The notes beneath the pieces are model-generated. The model was not told the DNA's origin. It was given only the letters and a program-made list of their open reading frames with translations, and ran no database searches. From Sapria himalayana (lineage: Eukaryota; Streptophyta; Magnoliopsida; Malpighiales; Rafflesiaceae), in the NCBI GenBank assembly GCA_029783825.1, contig JAREIK010004336.1, forward strand, positions 1 to 64,000: a stretch of DNA of 64,000 nucleotides, read 5' to 3'. The position numbers and the translations under genes are program-made. Shown here piece by piece: positions 36,402 to 49,690 of the stretch (its first letter is position 1; every line of letters starts with the position of its first letter).

Positions 36402-38234
36402 ATGTAACGTGGATGAGGTAGAGGCAGTACGTTGCAAGGTCGTATGACTTATGGTATAGGCAGCATGGCCTCAGGTATGCCGGAAATAGGTAGAGGGTCA
36501 TGGGTGGATGGGAAGCTATAGAAGACAGAGAGGGTTGTGAATGTACTGCAACAGCAGCATCAGTTGACTAATCCACATATTGGTCGTGAGATTTTGTTGA
36601 ATGATTAAGAGACGTGGGACGAAGAGGAGGAAGATGATATAGATGTTGGAGAGTCTTTCTCAGAGCACTCTACAGACGAGACTCTCCCTATTGCTCATTT
36701 TGATCCGACAATTGATAATCCATAAAATAAAAACTTAACAAATTATTTATCAATTTATTAATTTATTTCTTACTTGATAATAAGTTTTTGTTTCAGGACG
36801 AAGTTAGAACGTTCTAGTTCCATTTCTAGGGTTCTAAGAATAATTTTTAGGAAGTCCTTTAAACCTAATGGACAAAATTGGAAGTCACTCACACATAGAG
36901 ACCATTTGATGATTTGGAGAGAATTTAAGGTAAATATTACTACCAAAAAAAATTTATATCTTTTATTTATTTTTTTGTTCACTGATAAAAAATTATTTAT
37001 TTATAATTGTAGAATGTTTACAAGTTGACATAGCTAAAGGAGTCGGTCGAAAGTGTGTTCTACAAACATGATACCAGTCGATATAAAGACACGATGTACG
37101 AGATCAAAGATAAATGGCTGAAGAAGAAAGAAAAAGATTCGAGTGTCCCGGATCATGTTTTTGAGGAGTGGCGGAGAAGATGGAAAGATCCGGATTATAG
37201 GAAGAGGTGTGATAAACAAAGCGGCAATAAACACTTAGAGTGGGATGGAAAGGGTAGTGGCATGTCTACACACACTTGTGGATCTTGCTCTATGCGTGAA
37301 CACGAATAAGCATTAGTATTATTTCTAATTTATACATTTTAAGTTTATTACTTTGTGAATTATGTTCAATTATGCCTAAATTTCATTTCTTATAAGGATT
37401 TTTTTTAATATAATTAACGTATGTATTGTGTGTAATTATAGACACGCAAGGAGGGTAAGAAGCACATTGCTCCTCGCTTATCCAGATACATGCACACGAA
37501 TGCTAATGATGATCAGACTTTTGTTGATATGAGATCTCATGTAGCAAATATAAGTTTAAATAAAAAAATTATTTTTTCTTTTTTTTTGTTTGAATATAAA
37601 TTGAATTACTTTTCGTACATTTTTATTAGGCGAGATATGAGGAATTGTTAGCTGCTGCGACTCAAGCATATTCCTAGTCTACTTCAGGTTCATATGATGG
37701 TGCAACAGGTAGTTCTCATTCATCAGCTCAACCAGTTGATGCGAATTAGATTTGGTATAAGGCTGTTGATGGCAAGGAGAAAATGCCCATCTATGGCTTC
37801 GGTTCATCGACATCATCATTCTACTCGCATAGATGATCAGACTATGAAGCTTAATTTCAAGACCAATTTCGAATTTGTTCTCGAAGATGGAGGAATTTAA
37901 GGATGAGATGTGAAATTCTATACAGTTTCAGTTGGCTGATACCGAGCGACACATGATTGACTATGAGGATGATAGGGATGAGTTACATATGCATTTTGAC
38001 TAGCTTATAAAGAAATTTTAGGTGGGAGGACTATAGTTCAACCCTGATGATCTACCTCGGATTGTTCGGCATAATGTTCTCGCTATTGCATCTACTCCTT
38101 AACCTACAGCAGCACCTGCAGCAACCACATCATGACTAGCAGCAGTAGTCAACTCTACCCTAGTACCCGAAAACTCACCGTGTGGACCAGAAACATCACA
38201 ACATAATGATTATGAAACTAGGATTGATGATTGA
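36402..38234 (+). pseudogene. Element 3 second gene, Transposase_24 type
   Basis: Exon 1 starts at 36402 with ATG-TAA-CGT-GGA-TGA, a Gly/Arg-rich start with two stops, and runs to an acidic stretch (ETWDEEEEDDIDVGES) ending near 36725. Exon 2 is 36797-36929 after an AG acceptor (FKPNGQNWKSLTHRDHLMIW). Exon 3 from 37013 has the Transposase_24 pattern KWLKKKEKDSSVPDHVFEEW, RWKDPDYRKRCDKQSGNK and THTCGSCSMREHE. Exon 4 from 37442 is RKEGKKHIAPRLSRYMHTN. Exon 5 from about 37629 has RYEELLAAATQAYS and MPIYGFGSSTSS, and ends at TGA 38232-38234. It is more diverged from elements 1 and 2 than they are from each other. Several stops in the last exon make it a pseudogene. Confidence 0.75.
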
Positions 38235-38469
38235 GTGTATTCCACACATTTTTTTTTCAATTCCGCAAACTTTGATTTTAGATTTTAATTTTTTCTTTTA
38301 TCTTGATGTTTTTAATATATAAATGCAATATATATAGTTGTTTGCTCGAGTTAATTAGATTTTTATTTTATTTTTTTATATTTAAATATTTCGGTAGGAA
38401 CTGGATCAAAACTAGAAAAATAATGGTTATTTTTTTATGTTTTGTGTTTCAATTTCTACAATAGTAGAA
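38235..38469 (+). other. Element 3 3' noncoding segment
   Basis: AT-rich, no gene. Unlike elements 0-2 there is no GC-rich composite unit between the second gene and the subterminal repeats. Confidence 0.5.
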
Positions 38470-39136
38470 AAATTTATGCAAAAAAAATTGATTAGGAATT
38501 ACCGACCGAATTACCAAAAACCAACCAAGAAATTTTTTATTATCGATGGTCAGTAAAATGTCACCAAATGGTTGGTAATCCAATTGGAGATCAATTACTG
38601 ACCAATGATTTTAAAAGGTTTTGGTCGGTTTTTTGTCATAATTTTTTAGGCTTTTACTGACCTTTTTGTGACCACTTACCTGACCAAATTATTTTGGTTG
38701 GAAAATGGTTAGAATTTAGTTGGAAATTATTTGTCGATAAATAGTCTCTAAATTGTCGGTAATTACTAACCATTTAGAGGCCATTTATCGATCTAATTCT
38801 TTTGGTCAGAAAATGGTTGGAATATAGTCGGTAATTATTTGTCTGTGATTGGTCTATAAATTTCATAATTACTAACAATTTGGAGACCATGTACTAACCT
38901 TATTTATTCGGCCAGTGAATTGTCAAAATATAGTCGGTAAATCTTGTTGAGAGAGGATCGGTAAATGGTCAGTAATTTACCGACCGATTAGTTTTTCGTC
39001 GGTAAAAAATTTAGTGACAAGCAAAATTGCGACCACTTTTTTTGGTCGGTAAATGGTCGCTAATTAGTTTACCAACCAAAAAACACCGATTTTCCGACCA
39101 AATATTTGATCAGTAATATGGTGTTTTATAGTAGTA
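38470..39136 (+). mobile_element. CACTA right subterminal repeats and terminus (element 3)
   Basis: Dense repeats of TTGGTCGGTAATT, GACCATTT and related words in both orientations. The end GGTGTTTTATAGTAGT (39120-39135) reads ACTACTATAAAACACC on the other strand, a CACTA-type terminal repeat lacking its first C. The (GATA)n array begins at the next bases. Confidence 0.75.
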
Positions 39137-40132
39137 TAATAGATACATAGATACATAGATATATAAATAGATAGATAGATGGATAGATAAATAGATAGAT
39201 AGATGGATAGATAAATAGATAGATATATAGATAGAAAGATAGACATAGATCGATATATAAATATATAGAGAGATAGAGAGATATACAGATACACAGATAG
39301 TTAGATAGATGGATAGATAGATAGGTATATAGATAGAAAGATAGACAAATTGACAATTAGATATAAAGATAGATATATAGATAGATAGATAGAGAGAAAG
39401 ACAGATAGATATATATACATATAGACAAATAGATAGATATATCGATAGACTAATAGATTGATAAATAAATAGATATATAGATAGACAAATAGAGAGATAG
39501 ACAAATGGAGATATAGATAGATAGAAAAATAGACATATAGATAGATAGATAGATTTACACATATATAGATATACCTATAAATAGATATATCGATAGTTAG
39601 AAAGATAGATAATTATAAAGATATATAGTTAGTTAGTTAGATAGATCGATAGACTTATAGGCAGATAGATAGAAAAATAAATTGATTGTTTTACAGATAG
39701 ATAGATACAATGATAGATAGATAGATAGACATATAGAAAGATATACAAATGGATAGATAAAGAGATATATATAGATAGGCAGATAGTCAAATAGGCAAAA
39801 AGACATAAATAAATAGACATAGAATAGATATATATATATATATATAGATAGATGATAGGGAGATAGATACATAGATATATTGATATATAGATTTACATAT
39901 AAGTAGATAGATTAATAGATAGACAAATATATAGATAAATAATCTATAGAGAGATACACAAAGAGTAAAAGAGACAAATAAAAGATAGGCATATAGATTT
40001 ATTTATAAATAGATAGATAGATAAATAGATATATAGTTTGATAGATAAATAGACAGACATAAAGATAAATAGATAGATAAGTAGATAAATAGATAAACAA
40101 ATAGATATATAGATAGATAAATAGATAGAAAG

Positions 40133-40163
<31 letters not shown>

Positions 40164-41340
40164 AATAGATAGACATATAGATAGAAAGATAGATAAAATA
40201 GATAGACAGATAGATTGATAGACAGAAAAATAGACAGATAGATATATCTATAGAGAGATACACAAAGAGTAAAGTAGACTAATAGAAGATAGACATATAG
40301 ATTTATTGATAGATAGATAGTTCGATAGCTAGATAGTTAGATTGGTAGGTAGGTAGTAGTAGGTATATAGTAGATAGAAAGATTTATTTATACATGAATA
40401 GATATATATATATAGATAAATAGATAAATAGAAAATTAAAATATAGTTAGATAGATAGATAGGTAAATAGATAGATAAATAGATAAACAAATAGGCAGAT
40501 ATACAAATATAAATATAGATAGATATATAGATATACATATAATAGATAAATAGATAGATTAATAGATAAATAAATGCACAAATAGATAGATTAATAGATA
40601 GATATTAGAGATATACATAAAGAGACAAAGAGACTAATAAATGATAGATAGATCGATAGATAGATAGATAGATATAAAGATTAATTAATAGATAGATATA
40701 TAGATAGATAGCTAGATTGTTAGATTGTTAGGGGGGTATGTTGGTATTTAGGTAGATAGATTCATAGATACATAAATATTTACATAGATATAAAGATAGT
40801 TAAATAGATAAATAGAAAGATAGTTAGATAGATAGATATAAATATAGATATATACAAATAGGCAGATAGATAGATGGATTTACAAAAAATAAACAAATAG
40901 ATAGATAAACAGATACAAAATAGGCAGATAGACACATCAACAAATTTACCGATAGATAAATAGACAGATAGACAAACAAACAACATACAGACACATAGAC
41001 AGACAGACAGATAGATAGTTAGATAAATAAATAGATAGATAAATAGATAGAAAAATGACAGATAGATAGATAGACAAATTTACTGATTGACAAATAGTCA
41101 GATTGAATGATACACAGATAGATAGATAGACAGATAAACATATAGATATATAGACATAGAGACATATAGATACATAGACAGATAAATAAATAAATAAATA
41201 AATAATATATTATATATATATATATATTGATAGATAATAGTTTGACAGATAGACATATAGACAATTATAGAGATAAACACATAGATAGATAGAAACATTA
41301 GATATATCAACTAATAGACAAATATACATATAGAATAAAA
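39137..41340. repeat. (GATA)n tetranucleotide array, proximal part
   Basis: About 2.2 kb of degenerate GATA repeats with ACAAATAGATAG, ATATAGAT and short (TA)n variants. Minus-strand ORFs rich in Tyr, Leu, Ser and Ile are artefacts of the stop-free TATC register. Confidence 0.95.
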
Positions 41341-41790
41341 TATATATGTGTGTGTGCTTCAAAAAAAAAAATTTGAAATGGAATTTAGAAACATCAAAAT
41401 CCTTTTATAAATTTTGGAATTGAATTTTAATAAATTAGAAATGGAAAAGACAAATCAAGAATAAAATAGAAATAGAAAAAAATTTCTTCGCTAATTTATG
41501 ATGGTTTTTTCTTAGTTTTTTAAATTAATCGCTAATTTAGACATGAGGTGGATGTGGATACACTTGCATGGTATTTAGTTTTAGATACTTATGTATCAAT
41601 GTATTATTAGAAATAGAATGCAAATCTTATTCTATATTTACAAAATTTTAATTTCCATCACTAAATGAGAATCATCTTTATCCGTCACTTTATCTTTAAA
41701 TATAATTTAGCAATAGAATAATTTTCATCATTATAATAGAAATGAAAATAATTTCTATCGCACAATTATGGTAATTAATCTATCGAAGAA
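41341..41790 (+). mobile_element. Presumed left terminal region of element 4
   Basis: Short GCTAATTTA-, CCATCACTAAATG-, CCGTCACTTTATC- and TTTAGCAATAG-like motifs in both orientations resemble eroded first-family subterminal repeats. No intact terminal inverted repeat is visible at the GATA border. Confidence 0.45.
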
Positions 41791-42660
41791 TACTTCATAC
41801 ATACTTTTCGAGGAATTTTCATTGTTATTCTTATTTTATTCAAATTGTGTGTGGATTGTATATCTTCTATATATTGATCTACATGTATTTCATCAATAAT
41901 TGACGTATGAAATTATCAATTTTATTTTATATCATATGTAATGTATCCAAGAATAGCTTTATTTTTACTTTTGATGGTACGTTTAATTTTTTTTTACATT
42001 TTTTATATTCATATTAGTTTCTTTATTATTGTTTTGTTGATCGATTATAATTCATATTGATAAATTATTATTTTACATATTTTTTCTCATACTTGGATAT
42101 GTTAAATTTTGTATTACCTAATTGAGGCATAAACTTTTTGTGCATTTTGTTATTGAACTATATTTATGATCATTATAGTTAATTTGTATTTTGTCTCCTT
42201 ACTAGGATTACATGAAATTTTATAATTTTTAAAATAATAACTGATACTAATGGCATAACCTTAATAATAAATAATTTATTATTATTATAAAAAATGTTAA
42301 AGTTATTCATAATTATAGTAATAATTATAAAAAAATTATGAGTGTAAGTAATTGAAAGGGTGAAATGTAATGAAGAATTGTAAAACTAAAAAAAATTATT
42401 TGCTCATTTAAAAATTCATATAGTTGCTTGATCTACATTTCACTAAATATTCAATATTACAACTTATGTCTTTTGATAAATATCTAAGACATTAAAACAA
42501 CCAAACTTTCCTCATTATAATTTAAAATCATCTTATAATAATTTTTAACTTATTTGTTAGATTTATATAATGTTCTAAAATTGTTACCACATCTTTATTG
42601 CAAATATATCTCTATCTATATTATTATAATTTATAAATGTTTATGTTATGTGTTACAGGA
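41791..42660. other. AT-rich 5' noncoding segment of element 4
   Basis: No ORF with a recognisable domain and no 540-bp satellite anchor. It precedes the degraded transposase start. Confidence 0.4.
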
Positions 42661-45600
42661 ATGAAAAATATTATACGACCTAATCATTAATGGATGAATG
42701 TAAGACTAAAAGTTAGTTTTTTACTAATGAGTTTGTAGAGGGGATTGAAAATTTTATTGGCTTTTTTGAAAAATAGCCTGAATTTCTGGATAAAACAAAA
42801 AAATATGCCAATGTAATATCCATAATTTTTAAAATTGAAGTTTCTAAGATGTGGAAACATTGCAATATTATCTTACAAAAAATATATTTGTTGATGACTA
42901 TTATATTTGGTATAAACATGAGGGAATTTGTTTTTCCACAAATAACTAAGCATTATTTACATAAGGTAGAAATTAAAGATTCCTCACAAAAGATATTTTA
43001 TTTTAGATTGGCTCCTTGTTTGCAAAAATTATTTGTATCTGAAGCTACTATTAATGATATAAGTTGGCAGAAAGAGCATATTATTGAAGATGACATAATG
43101 CAGTAATTCTCAAATTGTCTTTCTTGGAAATATTTGATGATTTTCATCCATCTTTTGTAGATGAAAGTTGAAATATTAGATTAGGGTTGTACATAAATGG
43201 ATTTCAGCCATTTGGATAAACAAGGAAATAATCTCATTGCCTATTATTATTTACACCTTATAATTTATGACCATGTATGTGCATGAAAGATGAGTACATG
43301 TTTATGCGTGTTTTCATGTCTAGTCCAAGAAATACAAAAGATAAATTATATATTTTATTGCAGTCCCTTATAGTAGAGCTCAAAATTTGTGGGAGGATGG
43401 TGTCAAAACATATAATATATCTAGAAAGAAAAACTTCAAAATGCAACTATCACTTATGTTGACTATAAGTGACTTTCATGTATATTGAATGTTGTCAGAA
43501 TTGATTACTGTAGAGAAATTAGCTTGTCCTTATTTCATGGAGGTCTTAGATGCATTTTATATGAGCAAAGGAGGAAAGACTTTTTGTTTTGATAACCACC
43601 ATAAATTTTTACATGTGGAATATCTATTTCGGATGAATATTGATGCATTTAGGAAAGGCAATAATGTTGTTAAAAGTGTACCACCTTTGATGATATATTA
43701 AAAGTAATTGAAAGTTATGGGTTCAAAATATTATGGATGTTGATGTAGATTACTCTAATGCACAAATTTCTAAGAATTACCACTTTGTTCGGAAGAAAAA
43801 AATTATTTTTTGGGATATACCTTATTGGAAAACCAATCATATTAGACGCAACTTAGGTATGATGCACATTGAGAATAACTTTTTTGATACATTTTTTAAT
43901 ACTAGAATGAAGGTGGAAAGAAAAAATAAATGATAATAGCAAATCAAGAGAGGATTTGAAAGAGTTATGTTTCTATCTAGAGTTTCATATCTACAAATTG
44001 ACAAATAAATCTTTTAAGGCTTGTTATAGTCTTGAAAAAGATGCAAAGGAAGCTTTGTGCAAATGGTTATTGGAGCTGAGGTTTCCTGATACATATGCAT
44101 CTAACATGAGAAGATATGTTGATATGAAGAAGGATAAGTTATTAGAAATGAAAATTCATAAATGTTATGTCTTTATGTAGAGGTTAATACCCATAATATT
44201 TCATGAATTACTTCCACAAACTATTTGGGAAGCATTGACTAAAAATAAATATTTTTTTTAAATCTCACTTGTAATGTCATAAGAAAGAAAGAAATGGAGC
44301 AATTACAAAATGACATCCACATTATTTTATGCAGATTTGAGCATATTTTTCCTCCTAGCTTCGTAAACTCAATGGAATATCTCCGAGTCCACCTGCCTTA
44401 TGAATCCTTGAAAGTAGGCCATATGTAATAAAGGCGGATGTATCCATAAAAGAGGTTATATATTTTTCTTTTGTTAATCTAAAAATTTTAATGTATCCAA
44501 TAAATATTTTTTTCTAATTTATATTTATTTTAGATATCTTAGAAGATTAATAAATAATATTTGAAATAAAGCCAAAGTCGAAGTTTGAATATGCAATGCC
44601 TACTTGGTTGAAAAGGCTTAGGTATATTGTGTGCACTACTTTCGGCCAAAATTGTATCATCAATAAAAAAAATGATCACCAAATAATGTATATGGTATGG
44701 GATGGATTATAAGAAGATGATAAACTTTATATTTTTATACATGCAAGTCAATCATATGTTAGAGCAATATCAAGATATTTTTTGGATGATCTAGAGTATC
44801 ATGCTGTGCAACATACATTTTGGTGAACTGCTAAGAAATTATACCTTAAATTGAGTAAGATTTATAAAAATTTCATATTCTCATTTATTTGTCATTGTAT
44901 ACATTATAACATTTTAATATTTCAAAATACATTCAATATTGTTTTTTAAGAATTAATGTTATGGAATAAAGGCAAAGAGAACTTTCTATTTATGATTCTA
45001 ACAATATTGCATCGACTATTGAGTTTCATGGTAGACTAATTAAAATTCTACACGTAAAGTATCCAGCTTTACCAATTAAAATGAAAATTTTGTTTAAATA
45101 TGGATGGTTTAATCATATTCAAAATATTGATACTATAATTCATCATTAATATAACTTTCTTGAAGTTCACCATAAAAAATATTATTATAAGTACAAGTCA
45201 TTTATTCTTATGGTAAAGCCGAACATCTATGTTACACTATTTATCTAACCACAAGAAGAAATCAATGTCACTAGTGAGAAATAGTTAAAATAAAACCTAG
45301 ATCAACTATTGAAGTTGTTGAAAAGATATTATTATCACTCTATCATGTCTATCAGTATTTTAAGAGAATAATGCTATATATATATTTTGTTTTGATAAAC
45401 TATTTTGTATAACTAATTTGTTTTTTGTTTCAATATTTTGTTAAGTGCACGAAATAAAATATTGAAAGGTTGGGAATGTAGCAATACCATAATAACGAGG
45501 GTCCCACTACCAGGGCTAAGAAATTTTTGGAGTAGAACCCGATCCATCCAAGTGATCTGACCTGCTCCGTTATTGATATAAATTGTTTTTATTAATGTTT

Positions 45601-46110
45601 TTATGCGGTTGTAATTTATGCTTGTAGAACTGTTCATCCTCGTTTTTTTCCTATCTGCATGATTTTTCTTCACGACTGCTACTTCTTACAAATCTGTAAG
45701 ATGTTTTTGGTTATAATCAATAAATGTATAAGTATTTTTCTGGTGGATGTAGCTAGTCATGCTAAATGACTAGTGAACCATATTAATTTTGTTTCTACTT
45801 TGGTTTGTTTTTGTTTCTCATGGTTTGCTAGATTTTGGTGGTGGATTTATATGATTTGTTGTTTTTCTATTTTCTTCTTCTTCTGAATCTGTGAAATCAT
45901 AAATGTGGAAGCAGAATTACCTAACAAATAATGTGGAACTTCATTTAATTATTCATGTGGTAAATGACGTGCTTTAAATATTACTTGGAAGGTTGAAATT
46001 ATTTGGATATTGATGATGACCATGTGGTAGAAGATAATGAGGAGGAAATAATTGTAGAATTAGGTGATAATGAATATGTAGATAGTGATGGATTTGTTAT
46101 AAATTTCTAA
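42661..46110 (+). pseudogene. Element 4 CACTA transposase, most degraded copy
   Basis: Fragments in the family order are visible. Near 42690: WMNVRLKVS and FFTNEFVEGIENFIGFFEK (Transpos_assoc). 42849-43106: FRLAPCLQKLFVSEATINDI. 43277-43462: YMFMRVFMSSPRNTKDKLYI. 43489-43701: LACPYFMEVLDAFY and KTFCFDNHHKFLHVEYLFR. 43733-43933: FWDIPYWKTNHIRRNLGMMH. 43956-44180: WLLELRFPDTYASN. A DUF4216 part at about 44960-45300 has SIYDSNNIASTIEFHGRL and ILFKYGWFN. The acidic tail (VVEDNEEEIIVELGDNEY) ends at TAA 46108-46110. Domains are broken by frameshifts, stops and deletions, and the CxxC region of the core is lost. A foreign-looking segment at about 45420-45960 separates DUF4216 from the tail. Confidence 0.75.
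45420..45960 (+). other. Insert-like segment inside element 4 transposase
   Basis: Less AT-rich than its surroundings and without a counterpart in elements 1-3. One plus-strand frame reads NNEGPTTRAKKFLE then stop, resembling the basic C-terminus (GPxTRxxAK) of many plant Ty3/gypsy polyproteins. AATCAATAAATGTATAA at about 45716 could be a polyadenylation region. A retroelement 3' fragment is possible. A minus-strand ORF of 86 codons (45413-45673) has no recognised domain. Confidence 0.3.
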
Positions 46111-46479
46111 TGATGACTAGAAATTTATCTACTTCCTTGTTATTTTGTAATTCTCATTTTGTACTCATTATAATATGGATGTTAAATTACAATATTTTAA
46201 TTGTTTTTTTAAATTTTAATGTCTTTATTATTATGTTTTGTTATTATGACATTTTCATAACATGTTTTTATTGTCTCTGTATATTTTTATATTTATGCAA
46301 CTTGATTTAGCTTTCAAAGCTAATCATTCAAGTTGTCAAAGATCTCAACATGTGATGAAGGTAAGAAGAAGTCAACTAATAGTCTGTGGAGGAAGATATC
46401 TACATGTATTCAGTAACAACAATACTACAAATGACTTTCTACAAGGAGGGGTGCAAATGCCTTAGAAAAGGAAGCAAAG
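46111..46479 (+). pseudogene. Possible exon 1 remnant of element 4 second gene
   Basis: By position this should hold the start of the second gene. An acceptor-like TTGATTTAG near 46300 is followed by an open stretch to 46465 (FKANHSSCQRSQHVMKVRRS) of no recognised family. Assignment is positional only. Confidence 0.3.
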
Positions 46480-49200
46480 CATTGATGCTGGTCCTTTAGA
46501 AGCTAAGCCTCATTCCACTCCCTCCAATAAATCTACTTAGCCTTAAGAAGAGGGGCCATGGCCTTAGTTAGAGTAATGCTTCGTAACTTCTCGGATCAAA
46601 TATTTTAGCCCCTTGCCATGAGAGTAGTTGTATAGTAGGAAGGTCAACCTAAATCTCACTAGCACTAGTGGGGCAGTCAGAATATAGATTTACATGAATC
46701 AGCTTTCCCTACATTAGAAGCTCTAATCTTACTTTCTTCTTTCCTCAATCAAGAGCTTACAAAGTTGCTCACTTTGCCCTTGTATGAGCTGATTCTGCCT
46801 TGGAACTCTTCTTAGATGGAGATTCTATAGTAGGAGATGCAGTCTTAGGTGCTTCTTTTTCCTTTTCATCTACCTAGAGGGAACAACTTACAGAAATTTG
46901 CTGCTGAAGAAGTAGCGTCAATTATAGTTTTAAAAAGTTTTTCTTCATCTAGCACATAACCTTCCTCATCACTAATGGTTGACTCTTCTTCTTCCACCTA
47001 ATGGGATGAAAGCCTTCCTCCCTCAAGTGAGGCAAAGCAAAGCTCAACTGAGCACCACATCCTAAACTCATAAACCAATTGGTGTTGCACACTCTCTTTT
47101 AATGAATCTTCACTCTTGACTGAGACTTCTAACATGGATTAGTGGACTGGGAATTGCTACCTACACTATGGAATGCATCCGTCTTCTTGCTCCTTTACTG
47201 ATTTGGCATTTAGCGAATAATTCAACATATTCGGATGCCCTATATTATTCCATATATCCCTGACTCAGCTGATTTTGAATGGATTGCCTTTCACCCCTTT
47301 CAAATGAATCTTCATTTTTGGTTGACTATCCATTGGTTGATGATGATACTTCTACTTAAGCCATGTATTCTCTAGTGGCATCTACTTTAAAGGTTAGCTT
47401 GGGTCTTCTCACTATGATAGCATTAGGTAGCCGAAAAAGCTATCATTAGTGAAATCCCTACTTACTTAAGCCTTTATTCTGTGTTTGATCCTCAATTTAT
47501 TCTATGTGAAAAGTGAAAACTCCCCGCATTATTCCTTCCTACTCTAAAAGTATATGAAAATAGTGGACATACACTTGCTGAAGCATCAATTCATTTACAC
47601 TCCATAGATTGACTCACTATTAGCGCCTTTGCTTCTTTTCTTTAAAGGCTCATAAGAGAAACCATTTTAGATGGGGTAGCAACATAAGGGAACCACTACG
47701 TACTCCCAAAAACAAAACTCCACCCCTATAATTTTTTAACATTGCACCTGGCTCCAAAGAGGAAGGACGTAGGTGGAATATAACTATTATTAGCCTCATT
47801 TTGTGACATCATATCACTACAAGTTAATCCCCAGATCAATATATCTCTTAATAGATTCTTGTGCCAAAATGACCAGATAGGATAGGATAACACCCAGCCT
47901 TCCAATAACTTTTTTTGAAACAACTATAACACAGGGACTACTTCCACTAGGGATTTTATCCTAGCTCCAACTTCAGATTCTTGGAAATCATCCTCAACCA
48001 TTGCTTCCTCGAAAAAGACAACCAAAGGGATATTGGAGTTTCAGCGCATATCTCTTCTCAGGAAGGATGGCTTATTCAGAAAGAGACCTATCTTTGTATT
48101 GCTGGATGTTTAAAGTAGGAGAAGCTAATGGTTGAGATGGTAGAATTATTTCTTTCTCACTCCTTTCTTTTTGATTTTTCATCACGATTAAGGAAGGACT
48201 GCTTGCCCAACAAGTAGACTAATAAAATTAGCTCATTGTCTAACTAGCTTGAGCTCCAGCCCAAGTCTCCAAACCAAAGCTTCGGAGAGCTTTCTCTCAT
48301 GTGAAGAGATTCCTTCTGTCTCTCCCTCAAACATGTCTCAATTCCTTGAATCCTAACAGCCATTCCTTTTGGGACCCCAGCCAAGGAGGGAATAAAGGCA
48401 TGCAAGTGGATTTCATTAAAAACAAGACCTTGCTAGCCTGACTGAATAGTACGGATAACTTTCCAACCCAAAATCTTCTCCCTGAATTTTTTTTGTAACT
48501 TAATTCCAAAGTTCATCTCTTCATCTTCCAAGTATACCCTTCTGAAACAAATGAGCTATTCCACAACCAAACATATTCCATCTAGCCCTCATAATGGGAA
48601 TGTCGGATGAAGAAAGAATGTCGTACTTGTTTGAAAAGAAGGAAATAAGAGGGTAGGTCAGTAAATTTTATAATACTAACATTCTTATACTCTTATTTGC
48701 AAGGATTAGTTTGGACCAAGGTAGCTTCTAAACTTGCTAGTTCATCAGCATTATGATTTTGTGACCATGGAACATGCTCGACATTTACTTCGAGGAATTG
48801 ACTTAGGATAGAAGCATGCCTTTATGAAAGAAAAAAGGCTCGAGAGACCTCTTTTTTTATTACTTATAAATAGGGTAACTTAGATGATCTTCTAGCTAGA
48901 CCTTCGAGACTGTCAATCTCTTTGAAGACTGGATCACTACCACCACTCCACTCATGATTTCTCAATCTCTATGAAAATGAGTTATTTTTTTTATTTTTTT
49001 TATGAAAATGAGTTTTTTATTAGATTTGCATTTTGTAATTAATTGGGATAGCTGAGTTAGGGACTCTTCTCTTTAATTCACTAACATTAAAGTGTGAAGG
49101 ATCTTCTCTTGTATAGCCATAAGTCATACTCATATGTAGGAAACTTTGGAATCACCTCATCATGGCATACATGAATTTACAATCATAGATTTTTCATCTT
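46480..49200 (-). mobile_element. Compositionally distinct insert with Ty3/gypsy-like RNase H tail
   Basis: About 2.7 kb, clearly less AT-rich than its neighbours, interrupting the second gene of element 4 between its exon 1 and exon 2 positions. On the minus strand near 48690-48850 one frame reads ILSQFLEVNVEHVPWSQ followed by HNADELASLEATLVQTNP, the form seen at the end of retrovirus-like RNase H domains in plant Ty3/gypsy polyproteins. The rest is broken into short ORFs (for example 47726-47923 and 48327-48509, minus) that I cannot assign. No long terminal repeats or target duplication were found by eye. A nuclear copy of organelle DNA was considered. Confidence 0.4.
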
Positions 49201-49690
49201 TATCTTATTTTACACGAAAGTTACTGATAGTGTCATCCCACCTATCTCAGGAGACTCATGCATTAGTACTATAGTAGTGGTATCAATAGGATATTCATAA
49301 TCCACAATTTGCATGCCATGTAATGAAAAACTCTTCATTCGGCCAATAATTAACAATAAACAATACATAGCGTTCTTAATTTTACTACATGCATTCATTT
49401 TCATTTTTCAATTTTTTTCATTTAATTAAATATAATTTAATATTTGAATGAAATTATAAGTATATTAAAATATTTGAATTTTGGTATTTTTAAATAATAA
49501 CAATATATGATATTGCTACTTATTGAACATTAACATTTTGAATTAAACTAATTTTTTTTACAATATTTTGGATAAAAAATATAAATAAAATAAATTTTAA
49601 CTTAGTAGTAGTATAATTTGTACATTTTGTTTATATGTATATGTACAAGCTGATGTTAAATTACTTATAGATTTATTCATTATGCTATTC
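49201..49690. other. AT-rich segment with short unassigned ORF
   Basis: A 64-codon minus-strand ORF (49210-49404) has no recognised domain. The remainder is AT-rich intron-like sequence. Confidence 0.3.

Noticed and set aside
46480..49200. Nuclear copy of mitochondrial DNA
   Set aside because: The base composition fits, but I recognised no mitochondrial gene, and one frame has a retroelement RNase H signature. Kept only as an alternative.
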